A stretch of 64,000 bases of DNA from Acinetobacter pittii ATCC 19004 = CIP 70.29. GTDB lineage: Bacteria; Pseudomonadota; Gammaproteobacteria; Pseudomonadales; Moraxellaceae. The notes below the pieces were generated by a model, which was given only the letters and a program-made list of their open reading frames with translations, had not been told where the DNA came from and did not search any database. Shown piece by piece: positions 19,808 through 27,386 of the stretch (position 1 is its first letter; the number at the start of each line of letters is the position of its first letter). The stretch covers positions 975,906-1,039,905 of the forward strand of contig NZ_KB849786.1 of NCBI RefSeq assembly GCF_000369045.1, read 5' to 3'. A program made the translations under genes and the position numbers.

Positions 19808-20821
19808 TTATAAAAGCGGTAGAACCGTGCCAACGTTTTGTTCTTGTGCAGCATTGAAGAACCATTTAGCGCAGACAATGTCATCAATCGCCATGCCCAT
19901 TGGGTTGAGCAAAATGATTTCATCTTCGTGTTCGCGGCCGTTTTTATGACCAATAATGATGTCGCCAAGTTCAGCATGTAGTTTTTCACGGCTGAATAAG
20001 CCATCTTCAACCAGCACATTGATAACTTTCTTTTCTCGGTTTGATTGGTCCCAGTCATCCACAATGACTTTGTCCACTTTTAAGAAGACTTCAGGCTCGA
20101 TATCCATAATTGAAATATTTGAAACAAAGCAGCCTTTTTTAAGCCACTCAAATGGAATGTAAGGTTTATCTGAAACTGTGCAGGTAATGAGGACATCGGC
20201 TTGTTGAATCGCAGACTTAGCACTGTCATGAATTTCAATTTCTAAATTCGGATATTCTGATAAAAACAATGCTTTGAGTTTTTCAGCTGCTTCAGGGTTC
20301 ACATCAAATAAATGGATTTTTTTCACTTGAGCATATTGTTCAAGCACAGTTTTAATCTGCATTTGAGCAATTGGTCCGCAGCCAATCACGGTAATGTCTG
20401 AAAAGTCTTTTTTCGCTAGATATTTAATCGAAACACCAGTAATTGCCGCAGTTCGCATGGCACTAATTAAGCTGCCTTCCATCACCGCGACCGGATAGTT
20501 TGTTTCTGAGTCATTTAAAACAATCAGTGCGCTAGCACGCGGAATATTGAATTTTTTAGGGTTATGTTGTCTTGAACCAATCCATTTAATTCCGGCAATC
20601 GGGTCATTGCCACCTAAATAGCAAGGCATGGCAATAATACGGTCAGCAATATGGTCTGCACCTTGCCAGCGAAGATAAGGTTTTAAAGGTTGAACAAACT
20701 GTTTATTTGCATGCAGGGTTAAACCTTCAGTAATCGCTTCAATAAATGAATTACTATGATTTGCGCCAAGATTTAATAAATCTGATTGACTTAAGTAGCG
20801 AAGGGTAGCCAAATTGCTCAT
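19808..20821 (-). CDS. sbnB: SbnB-like ACEGA dehydrogenase (ornithine cyclodeaminase family)
   Basis: 337 residues against 336 for S. aureus SbnB. It has a Rossmann NAD site (ITVIGCGPIAQMQIKTVLEQ) and the family segments RIIAMPCYLGG, GSLISAMRTAAITG and VDDWDQ. SbnB oxidatively splits N-(1-amino-1-carboxy-2-ethyl)-glutamate, made by SbnA, into L-2,3-diaminopropionate (L-Dap), 2-oxoglutarate and ammonia. It therefore supplies both L-Dap and 2-oxoglutarate for the siderophore. It follows sbnA by 21 bases. Pairing with an SbnA homologue makes this much more likely than a true ornithine cyclodeaminase. Confidence 0.88.
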   Translation of the reverse strand: MSNLATLRYLSQSDLLNLGANHSNSFIEAITEGLTLHANKQFVQPLKPYLRWQGADHIADRIIAMPCYLGGNDPIAGIKWIGSRQHNPKKFNIPRASALIVLNDSETNYPVAVMEGSLISAMRTAAITGVSIKYLAKKDFSDITVIGCGPIAQMQIKTVLEQYAQVKKIHLFDVNPEAAEKLKALFLSEYPNLEIEIHDSAKSAIQQADVLITCTVSDKPYIPFEWLKKGCFVSNISIMDIEPEVFLKVDKVIVDDWDQSNREKKVINVLVEDGLFSREKLHAELGDIIIGHKNGREHEDEIILLNPMGMAIDDIVCAKWFFNAAQEQNVGTVLPLL

Positions 20822-20842
20822 GAATATTTCCTAAGGAGAAGG

Positions 20843-21847
20843 TTAAACAACATTTTGTAAAGTAAGGTTTTCTTGGCGTCGTACGTTTCGATTGAAGTGG
20901 CGCTTCTTGATCATTTCGAACCATTCATCTTCATAAACCAGATCGAGATAACGGTCACCGCGATCGGGCAACAGTGTTAAGACGCACGATCCATCAGGAA
21001 TGGTTGGAATCAGTTTCTTGATGGCTGAAATTGATGAGCCACTTGAACCACCTGCAAAAATTCCTTCATGTTCAAGAAGCTCTCTGCAACCGAGTGCTGA
21101 CTCATAGTCATCTACATAAATGACATCATCGATTTCATCGGGGGAGAGTAGCGGTGGGACTGTACTTGCACCAATTCCAGGAATTTCGCGTGGACCAGAT
21201 GTACCACCGAACAACACAGAGCCGACGATATCGACTGCGATCACTTTTAATTCTGGAAATCTTTCTTTAAGGCGACGAGATACGCCCATAATCGTGCCAG
21301 AGGTACTTGCCCCAATCACGAGGTAATCAATCTTGCGATCAATTTGATTTAGGATTTCTTCTGCTTCTCCAAAATAATGGCTTTTCCAGTTATTTGGGTT
21401 TGCATACTGATTAATCCAAACAGCATTTGGAAGCTGTTGGCAGAGTCGTTTTACAGTGTCAATTCTGGTTTTTAAATAACCGCCGTTTTGGTCTTTTTCA
21501 GAGACCATTTCGATATTGGCCTTGTAGAGCTTCAACATTTGTAAGTTTGCTGAGGCAATTTTTGGGTCAATAACGGCAGTAAATTTTAATCCATATATTT
21601 TGCAAGCCATTGCAAGCGCAATCGCTAAGTTCCCTGATGAGCTTTCAACAATGTGACTATCTTTATTAATCACTCCAGATTTCAGGCCTTCCTGTAGCAT
21701 GAATAATGCCGGACGGTCTTTAATACTTCCTCCTGGGTTTAACAATTCCATTTTCGCAATCACTGAGATCGATTGATGCGTGAATAGCCTTGATAATTGT
21801 AGTAGTGGCGTTTTACCTATGCAGTCGAGAATATTTTCATGGATCAT
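20843..21847 (-). CDS. sbnA: SbnA-like ACEGA synthase (PLP, cysteine synthase fold)
   Basis: 334 residues of the beta-replacing PLP family. The PLP lysine is K43 in NPGGSIKDRPA; ESSSGNLAIALAMA and the phosphate loop GASTSGTIMG are present. SbnA joins O-phosphoserine and glutamate to ACEGA, the first step to L-Dap. It heads the operon behind a Fur box and has GAGAAG before the ATG. Plain cysteine synthase is the alternative, but the SbnB partner and NIS genes downstream argue for L-Dap synthesis. Confidence 0.88.
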   Translation of the reverse strand: MIHENILDCIGKTPLLQLSRLFTHQSISVIAKMELLNPGGSIKDRPALFMLQEGLKSGVINKDSHIVESSSGNLAIALAMACKIYGLKFTAVIDPKIASANLQMLKLYKANIEMVSEKDQNGGYLKTRIDTVKRLCQQLPNAVWINQYANPNNWKSHYFGEAEEILNQIDRKIDYLVIGASTSGTIMGVSRRLKERFPELKVIAVDIVGSVLFGGTSGPREIPGIGASTVPPLLSPDEIDDVIYVDDYESALGCRELLEHEGIFAGGSSGSSISAIKKLIPTIPDGSCVLTLLPDRGDRYLDLVYEDEWFEMIKKRHFNRNVRRQENLTLQNVV

Positions 21848-21877
21848 GGTAGATCTTCTCAGGTTTTTATGTGGTGT

Positions 21878-21898
21878 GAATGATAATGATTATTAATT
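21878..21898. promoter_or_regulatory. Fur box upstream of the sbn-like operon
   Basis: A site reading GAATGATAATGATTATTAAT matches the core of the Fur consensus (GATAATGATAATCATTATC) and lies about 31 bases ahead of sbnA. Iron-dependent repression of the whole sbnA-G operon is expected. Confidence 0.85.
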
Positions 21899-22259
21899 TA
21901 ATTATTATTACCATTTGTGCCATGATTGTTGCGGTTTGTAACTGAAAACAGGATGGACTTAGAGGATTTTTCACTAATTTTTTTTATCTAATTATTTGAA
22001 TCGTAATATTTAAGTTTTACAAAAGGATTAATAAATAAATCTTTTTAAATATAATGACATAGGCAATAAATTACTTTAGAGCTAAAAAAATTAATTTAAT
22101 TAAGACAGATGCGAGAAATTATTTTGAAGAAATAAAATGAAATTTATGACCTCACCCGCGTAATTGATGCATCACTATTCTGTAGTGAGTATGGGTAAAT
22201 TTAAGGCTTGAAAAAGAGAGAGGTATTTAAAGACTGACTTAAGATGCTTTGAATAATGA

Positions 22260-22452
22260 ACTGAAATTGATCAAGTGGCAGTTATTGATATGAAAATGTC
22301 TGAAAATGATACGCTTAGATAGATATGATCATTTCCATAAGCGCTATATTTTCAATGGATCAGTTGAGCCTAGAAAATATAGGAATGCGTGTTTCGCATT
22401 TTGTCTTATGGGTCTTTCAAGCTGTCTTTGTCATAAAAGACAGCTTTTTTTT
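22260..22452 (+). ncRNA. Candidate small RNA ending in a strong intrinsic terminator
   Basis: No gene reads rightward between 21848 and 22476, yet the plus strand carries a hairpin (AATGCG, loop TGTTT, CGCATT, 22384-22400) followed by a strong terminator at 22419-22452. The pair resembles the 3' part of a bacterial small RNA. The 5' end is a guess; TTGATC or TTGATA near 22267-22285 might be part of a promoter. It could instead be the leftover terminator of a gene replaced when the siderophore locus arrived. Confidence 0.35.
22419..22452 (+). terminator. Intrinsic terminator, plus strand
   Basis: An 11-bp perfect stem (AAGCTGTCTTT / AAAGACAGCTT) with loop GTCATA is followed by eight T. The U-tract exists only on the plus strand, so it does not belong to nasS, whose 3' end faces it. 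The transcript it ends is unknown. Confidence 0.85.
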
Positions 22453-22476
22453 ATGGCGATTTAATAAGTAGAAAAG

Positions 22477-23499
22477 TTATGAACGATAGTGTTGTTTAGC
22501 TTGTTCATAAGCCTCAAGATTAATGCATTGAGCACCCAAGCTTGTGATTTGTGCTTGGTCGAGTTGAAGTTCATCCCATTTTTGCATTTGCTCGAGCAGC
22601 CAATAAAAGTCTTCAACTTTTGGAAGTGCACTTTCTTTTACTAAATGACGGACAATATCCTGAATCATATAGTATTTGTCGACATGTACTTCTTCTGAAC
22701 AATGGAAGCGCACAATTCCAAACTCAACTAATAATTTTAAAATTGGAGCAAAATCGTCTAACTCACTCAATTCTTGTTGGGCTTTCATAATTGCCGTGGT
22801 GAGTGCAACCAGTGTTTGTGGATGCTGTTCAGCCCATTCTTGAGTTACGGCTAGAACCTTATCAGCCACAGGTGGAATAATGTTTTGACTTGAGCAAATC
22901 ATTTTACTTAAGCCTAAAAGCTCGCCTTGAGTATTCCAAGGTTCTCCGACACAAAAACCATCAATCACATGTTTGTCTAATGCTTCGACCATATAAGGTG
23001 GTGGTAATATTTTAAGCTGGATAGATTGTGCAAGTTCAGGATTTGCTAAAGCGAGCCATTCTCTTAAACAATAATGGTGAATAGAATGCTTAAATACATG
23101 TGCTAAGGAAAGAGAATGTCCTTGTTCAAGATAGCTTGCCACTTTTTGCGCTGTTACTTGGGCCGTATCATTTTTTTGAATTGCAAGTTGATGAGTAAGT
23201 TTTTGACTTAAGCTAATGAAAGCACGATTTTCACTTAAAACCAGTGATGTTTGCAGTGGCGTGCCAATTTGATCTGTGCCTACAGCCGCTGCAGGTAACA
23301 TTGCAGATAAGCAATGCGCTGCATCTAATAGACCAAAAGCAAGACGGTCTCGAAGACTTGCCCAAGATGGTTCTTTAACTAAAGTGACGTCTAAACCGAC
23401 TTCCTCAAAGAAGCCTCTTTGTTTTGCCCAAAGCAATGCAAGACAATCAAGCAAAGGAATATAGCCGAGTTGTAATTGAGTCTTTTCTAATGTGCTCAT
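22477..23499 (-). CDS. nasS: Nitrate sensor NasS (NrtA/NMT1-like, cytoplasmic)
   Basis: 340 residues resembling the substrate-binding proteins of nitrate ABC transporters (LQLGYIPLLDCLALLWAKQRGFFEEVGLDV, FCVGEPWN) but without a signal peptide. In Azotobacter, Paracoccus and Pseudomonas, NasS binds nitrate in the cytoplasm and otherwise holds NasT inactive. The start codon directly follows the nasT stop, so the two are co-translated. The nirB operon with its RNA leader stands divergently upstream, the expected target. Confidence 0.9.
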   Translation of the reverse strand: MSTLEKTQLQLGYIPLLDCLALLWAKQRGFFEEVGLDVTLVKEPSWASLRDRLAFGLLDAAHCLSAMLPAAAVGTDQIGTPLQTSLVLSENRAFISLSQKLTHQLAIQKNDTAQVTAQKVASYLEQGHSLSLAHVFKHSIHHYCLREWLALANPELAQSIQLKILPPPYMVEALDKHVIDGFCVGEPWNTQGELLGLSKMICSSQNIIPPVADKVLAVTQEWAEQHPQTLVALTTAIMKAQQELSELDDFAPILKLLVEFGIVRFHCSEEVHVDKYYMIQDIVRHLVKESALPKVEDFYWLLEQMQKWDELQLDQAQITSLGAQCINLEAYEQAKQHYRS

Positions 23500-24090
23500 T
23501 TATTCATCCTTTAGTTGATTGTTGAGTAATTTTTGGGCATCAAGTAACCGCCGTGCCATTTCTCCAATCGTTATACGGTGACTCATGGCATTTTTTCTAA
23601 GAAGTTGGAAAGCTGTATCTTCAGGTAAGCCATGCAGTTGCATGAGTAATACTTTGGCCTTTTCAACATCTTTACGATCAGCCAGTTTTGTTTGAGCCTC
23701 TTTTAAATCACCTTCGAGTTTTTTGTGCTTTTTATATTGCTCAATCGAGATTTCTAAAATGGTATGTAAACGGGCAGGGTCTATGCCATCTACAATATAA
23801 GCCGTTACTCCCGCATCGATGGCTTGTTTGATGGTGTCTTTATCTGAATTTTTAGTGAACAGGACAGTCGGTAGGTCATAGCTACTCACACAACTTTCAA
23901 TAATGTCACGATGAGGATGATCCATATCGAGCAAGATCACATCGGCTTGTAAATGCTCGAGACGAAAAATATTTAAATGGTCCAAAGTAAGGCAAGCGAC
24001 CACTTCAAAATCATTTTCAAGCAGACTTTTTCTTATATAGTCTGCTCGCGCATGATCATCATCAATAAGGGCTATTTTGAGTTTTGGCAT
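23500..24090 (-). CDS. nasT: Antiterminator NasT (pseudo-receiver plus ANTAR domain)
   Basis: 196 residues. The N-terminal receiver-like domain holds IALIDDD and D55 in VILLDMD. A short coiled region (about 120-140) leads to a C-terminal ANTAR RNA-binding domain (DRKDVEKAKVLLMQLHGLPEDTAFQLLRKNA). NasT binds hairpins in nitrate-operon leader RNA and prevents termination; NasS sequesters it when nitrate is absent. It is the first gene of nasT-nasS and is preceded by a strong sigma-54 promoter match, which would place it under NtrC control. Confidence 0.93.
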   Translation of the reverse strand: MPKLKIALIDDDHARADYIRKSLLENDFEVVACLTLDHLNIFRLEHLQADVILLDMDHPHRDIIESCVSSYDLPTVLFTKNSDKDTIKQAIDAGVTAYIVDGIDPARLHTILEISIEQYKKHKKLEGDLKEAQTKLADRKDVEKAKVLLMQLHGLPEDTAFQLLRKNAMSHRITIGEMARRLLDAQKLLNNQLKDE

Positions 24091-24116
24091 AAGTTCAGAA
24101 AATCAGGCTAAGAAAA

Positions 24117-24133
24117 TGCGCCAATTCGACGCG
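24117..24133. promoter_or_regulatory. Weak NtrC-like site in the nasT-nirB gap
   Basis: TGCGCCA agrees with six of seven bases of the left NtrC half site (TGCACCA); the right half is poor. It lies between the nasT start and its predicted sigma-54 promoter, so it is listed only as a possible secondary site. Confidence 0.2.
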
Positions 24134-24153
24134 TTTTTTGTTATGAGGTTTTA

Positions 24154-24170
24154 AGCAAGATTAGTGCCAT
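24154..24170 (-). promoter_or_regulatory. Sigma-54 promoter of nasT-nasS
   Basis: Read on the minus strand the site is ATGGCACTAATCTTGCT, close to a perfect match to TGGCACG-N4-TTGCW, with the invariant GG and GC ten bases apart. The predicted start is about 53 bases ahead of nasT. Confidence 0.8.
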
Positions 24171-24228
24171 CCAAAACTAAACAAAAAATCCAGTTTAAGT
24201 GGCATTTCAGCAAGCTAAAGAATGAATG

Positions 24229-24245
24229 TGGTCAGTCTTGGTGCA
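24229..24245. promoter_or_regulatory. Candidate NtrC enhancer between nasT and nirB
   Basis: TGGTCAGTCTTGGTGCA has a perfect right half (TGGTGCA) and a partial left half of the NtrC palindrome TGCACCA-N3-TGGTGCA. It lies between the two divergent sigma-54 promoters, about 60 bases from the nasT one and 165 from the nirB one, a usual enhancer distance. Confidence 0.5.
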
Positions 24246-24408
24246 AAAATACGATTCATTTTGTGGCAAGACATATTTTTATCTTAACCATTTAAGTGTA
24301 CCGCGATGGGGCAAATAGAATAAGACATTATTTTTATAAGATAGCTGGCGAAATTATATCTATATGAAATTAAAAATAAAAAATTTTTAAATTAAATTTA
24401 TATAAGGA

Positions 24409-24425
24409 TTGGCATGCAAAATGCT
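24409..24425 (+). promoter_or_regulatory. Sigma-54 promoter of the nirB operon
   Basis: TTGGCATGCAAAATGCT has GG (24411) and GC (24423) separated by exactly ten bases, as RpoN promoters require. The predicted start near 24436 would give a long leader of about 390 bases before nirB. Confidence 0.78.
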
Positions 24426-24435
24426 TACTTAATTA

Positions 24436-24645
24436 CAGGTCGAAGACGACCATAAGTTTTAAAGACGGCCAACGATGTCCGTTCTGATCGAATTTGTGAG
24501 TGCAACTGTGCACACAAAGAATTTACGTTCAGTCGGAGTGAAGGCCATGTCTTTATTTTTATTGCATAAAAAAGTTACATCTGAATTATCTAATTTTTCA
24601 GTTCCAGCGATGCGAGCCTTCTCTATGGGGGGGCTCGCTTTTTTT
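24436..24645 (+). promoter_or_regulatory. NasT/ANTAR-type antitermination leader of nirB
   Basis: The leader begins with hairpin GGTCG-AAGA-CGACC (24438-24451), then ACGGCC-AACGAT-GTCCGT (24465-24482), whose six-base loop has A at position 1 and G at position 4 as known for ANTAR RNA targets. A third hairpin GTGCA-ACTG-TGCAC lies at 24500-24513. A terminator stem GCGAGCC / GGCTCGC (24612-24638) with seven T follows. The first hairpin has the G but not the A of the loop rule. NasT binding would allow read-through into nirB. The neighbouring nasTS genes make this the natural target. Confidence 0.72.
24612..24645 (+). terminator. Leader terminator upstream of nirB
   Basis: A 7-bp GC-rich stem (GCGAGCC / GGCTCGC) is followed by T7, about 180 bases before the nirB start and inside its transcript. 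It is the likely attenuation point overcome by NasT. Confidence 0.82.
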
Positions 24646-24827
24646 ATTTCTTTTTATGACTTTGCTGTGCATTGGGTGTCATTAACGAGTGGGAAAAATG
24701 GATTCCAAGCAGCTACATGCTTTGTGAGATTGATTCGCTTCTCGGTAGAACACAAGGCAAAAAAACAACGTCTATTTGAGAACGCAATAACGCAGCTTAA
24801 AAGCAACGTGATTTGAGGAGAAACACT

Positions 24828-27374
24828 ATGAAATTGGTAATGATTGGTCATGGTATGGTGGGCCACAAATTCATCGAAGCCATTTTAGAAAAAGCAGATG
24901 ATGAACTGGAAATCACGATTCTCGCGGAAGAACCTCGTATCGCGTATGACCGTGTACATTTAACCGAATATTTCTCAGGGAAATCGGCAAAAGATTTATC
25001 TTTAGCTCGTTTTGACTTTGCTGATGCACATGGCATTGACTTACGTTTAAACACCAAAGCCACAGCAATTAATACAGCTGCGCAAACAGTTACAACCAAT
25101 CATGGTGATGTCATCAGCTATGACAAATTGGTATTGGCAACAGGTTCGTATGCATTCGTTCCACCAATTCCGGGGAATGACCGCGAAAACTGCTTTGTTT
25201 ACCGTACGATTGAAGATTTAGACGCGATTCGTGCAGCGAGTCTTAATGCAAAAACAGGTGTAGTGATTGGTGGTGGTTTACTTGGACTTGAAGCTGCAAA
25301 AGCTTTACGTGATTTAGATCTAGAAACGCACGTTGTTGAGTTTGCGCCACGTTTAATGGCAGTTCAAATTGATGATTTGGGCGGTAAAGTTTTACGTCGT
25401 AAAATTGAAGACCTTGGTGTAAAAGTTCATACACAAAAAGCGACACAATCTATCGAATGTGGCAACAGCACTACACATGTAATGAAATTTGCAGATGGTA
25501 GCGAGCTTGAAGCAGATGTCATTTTATTCTCTGCGGGGATCCGTCCACGTGATGAACTTGCACGTAACAGTGGTCTCGCGATTGGTGAGCGTGGCGGTAT
25601 TGTCATTAATGATTACTGCCAAACTTCAGATAACAACATTTATGCCATTGGTGAGTGTGCGCTTTGGCAAAATAAAATTTATGGCCTAGTTGCACCGGGC
25701 TATGACATGGCGCGTATTGCAGCAAAACATATTTTAGATGAAGAGTGTCATTGCTTCGCTGGTGCAGACATGAGCACTAAGTTGAAGTTGATGGGTGTAG
25801 ACGTTGCTTCTGTAGGTGATGCTCATGCCATGACTCCGGGTGCATTAAGCTATTTCTATGCAGATGAGCATGCACTGGTTTATAAAAAGATAGTTGTAAA
25901 TGCAGATAAAACCAAATTGCTGGGTGCGGTTTTGGTGGGCGATGCGAAAGAGTACAACGACCTTTTACAAATGATGTTAAACGGTCTGGCTTTACCTGAA
26001 GTTCCTGAAAGCTTGATTATGCCTGGCTTTGAACAATCAGCAGGTAAGTCTGGTGGTAGCGGTGTAGATTTACTTCCAGACAGCGCGACCATTTGTTCAT
26101 GTAACAACGTATCAAAAGCGGACATCTGCCAAGCAATTAGCGATGGTTCGACCTCTTTAGGTGCATTAAAGAAATGCACCAAAGCAGCAACAGCCTGTGG
26201 TGGCTGTGCACCATTAGTGACACAAGTGTTGAAGTCAGAGTTACAACGTCAAGGTGTGACTGTAAATAACCACATTTGCGAACACTTCCCGTACTCGCGT
26301 CAAGAGTTGTATCACTTGGTTCGTGTCAATGAAATTAAGACATTCGATGATTTGATTCATCAACATGGTCATGGTTTAGGTTGTGATATCTGTAAACCTG
26401 CTGCCGCAAATATTTTGGCATCTTGCTGGAACGATTTCGTACTTGAGCCAAGTCATGCAGGCTTACAAGACAGTAATGACTACTATTTGGGGAACATCCA
26501 AAAAGACGGTTCTTACTCGGTTGTACCGCGTATGGCAGGTGGTGAGGTGACTCCAGATGGTTTAATCGCGATTGGTCAAATTGCAAAGAAATATAACCTG
26601 TACACCAAAATTACTGGCGGTCAACGCGTTGACATGTTTGGTGCGCAAGTTCACGAGCTTCCATTCATTTGGGAAGAGTTAAATGCTGCTGGTTTCGAGT
26701 CTGGTCATGCTTACGGTAAATCATTGCGTACCGTGAAATCATGTGTGGGTAGCACATGGTGCCGTTACGGGGTAGACAACTCGGTTGGTTTAGCGATTGA
26801 GCTTGAAAACCGCTACAAAGGTTTGCGTTCACCACATAAGTTGAAAATGGCGGTGTCTGGCTGTACGCGTGAGTGTGCGGAAGCGCAAGGTAAAGATGTG
26901 GGTATTATCGCGACCGAAAAAGGTTGGAACCTTTATGTATGTGGTAACGGTGGTATGAAACCACGTCATGCCGAGTTACTTGCATCTGACCTTGATAAAG
27001 CAACGCTCATCCGTTACATCGACCGTTTCTATATGTTCTACATTCAAACCGCAGACCGCTTACAACGTACCAGTGTATGGCGCGACAACATGGAAGGCGG
27101 CTTAGATTACCTTAAATCTGTAGTTGTGGATGATTCACTTGGTTTGGCTGCCGAGCTTGAGCGCCGTATGGAACACATTATTGGCACATATCAAGACGAA
27201 TGGCGTACTGCGGTGGAAAATCCTGAAGTTCGTAAACGCTTCCAAACGTATATCAACGCAGGAGCGAGTGAACAGGCCGATCCACACATTCAATTTACAA
27301 CTGAACGTGGTCAAATCCGCCCCTTAACTGAAGCTGAACGTTCAGAAGACCGTATTCCAATGGTTGAAGCATAA
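24828..27374 (+). CDS. nirB: Assimilatory NAD(P)H nitrite reductase, large subunit
   Basis: 848 residues from ATG 24828, which has GAGGAG eight bases upstream. It reduces nitrite to ammonium in the cytoplasm. Domains in order: FAD/NAD(P)H oxidoreductase (IGHGMVGHKF near the start, GVVIGGGLLGLEAAKALR, YAIGECA), a BFD-like [2Fe-2S] domain (CSCNNVSK ... CGGCAPL, about 425-475), then the sulfite/nitrite reductase half with the siroheme and [4Fe-4S] cysteines in CVGSTWC and GCTRECAEA. It is first in nirB-nirD fusion-nasA-mobA, spaced 12 bases from the next gene. Regulation by sigma-54 and the RNA leader is described above. Confidence 0.96.
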   Translation: MKLVMIGHGMVGHKFIEAILEKADDELEITILAEEPRIAYDRVHLTEYFSGKSAKDLSLARFDFADAHGIDLRLNTKATAINTAAQTVTTNHGDVISYDKLVLATGSYAFVPPIPGNDRENCFVYRTIEDLDAIRAASLNAKTGVVIGGGLLGLEAAKALRDLDLETHVVEFAPRLMAVQIDDLGGKVLRRKIEDLGVKVHTQKATQSIECGNSTTHVMKFADGSELEADVILFSAGIRPRDELARNSGLAIGERGGIVINDYCQTSDNNIYAIGECALWQNKIYGLVAPGYDMARIAAKHILDEECHCFAGADMSTKLKLMGVDVASVGDAHAMTPGALSYFYADEHALVYKKIVVNADKTKLLGAVLVGDAKEYNDLLQMMLNGLALPEVPESLIMPGFEQSAGKSGGSGVDLLPDSATICSCNNVSKADICQAISDGSTSLGALKKCTKAATACGGCAPLVTQVLKSELQRQGVTVNNHICEHFPYSRQELYHLVRVNEIKTFDDLIHQHGHGLGCDICKPAAANILASCWNDFVLEPSHAGLQDSNDYYLGNIQKDGSYSVVPRMAGGEVTPDGLIAIGQIAKKYNLYTKITGGQRVDMFGAQVHELPFIWEELNAAGFESGHAYGKSLRTVKSCVGSTWCRYGVDNSVGLAIELENRYKGLRSPHKLKMAVSGCTRECAEAQGKDVGIIATEKGWNLYVCGNGGMKPRHAELLASDLDKATLIRYIDRFYMFYIQTADRLQRTSVWRDNMEGGLDYLKSVVVDDSLGLAAELERRMEHIIGTYQDEWRTAVENPEVRKRFQTYINAGASEQADPHIQFTTERGQIRPLTEAERSEDRIPMVEA

Positions 27375-27386
27375 AGGAGAGTTTCT

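Noticed and set aside
10194..21847. Baumannoferrin or acinetobactin cluster
   Set aside because: Those clusters need different genes (N-acylation and hydroxylation, or NRPS and salicylate/DHBA genes), none of which is present; the order sbnA-G fits instead.
24475..24816. 113-codon frame in front of nirB
   Set aside because: It runs straight through the leader hairpins and the intrinsic terminator; codon use is random and the DNA is better explained as the regulatory leader.
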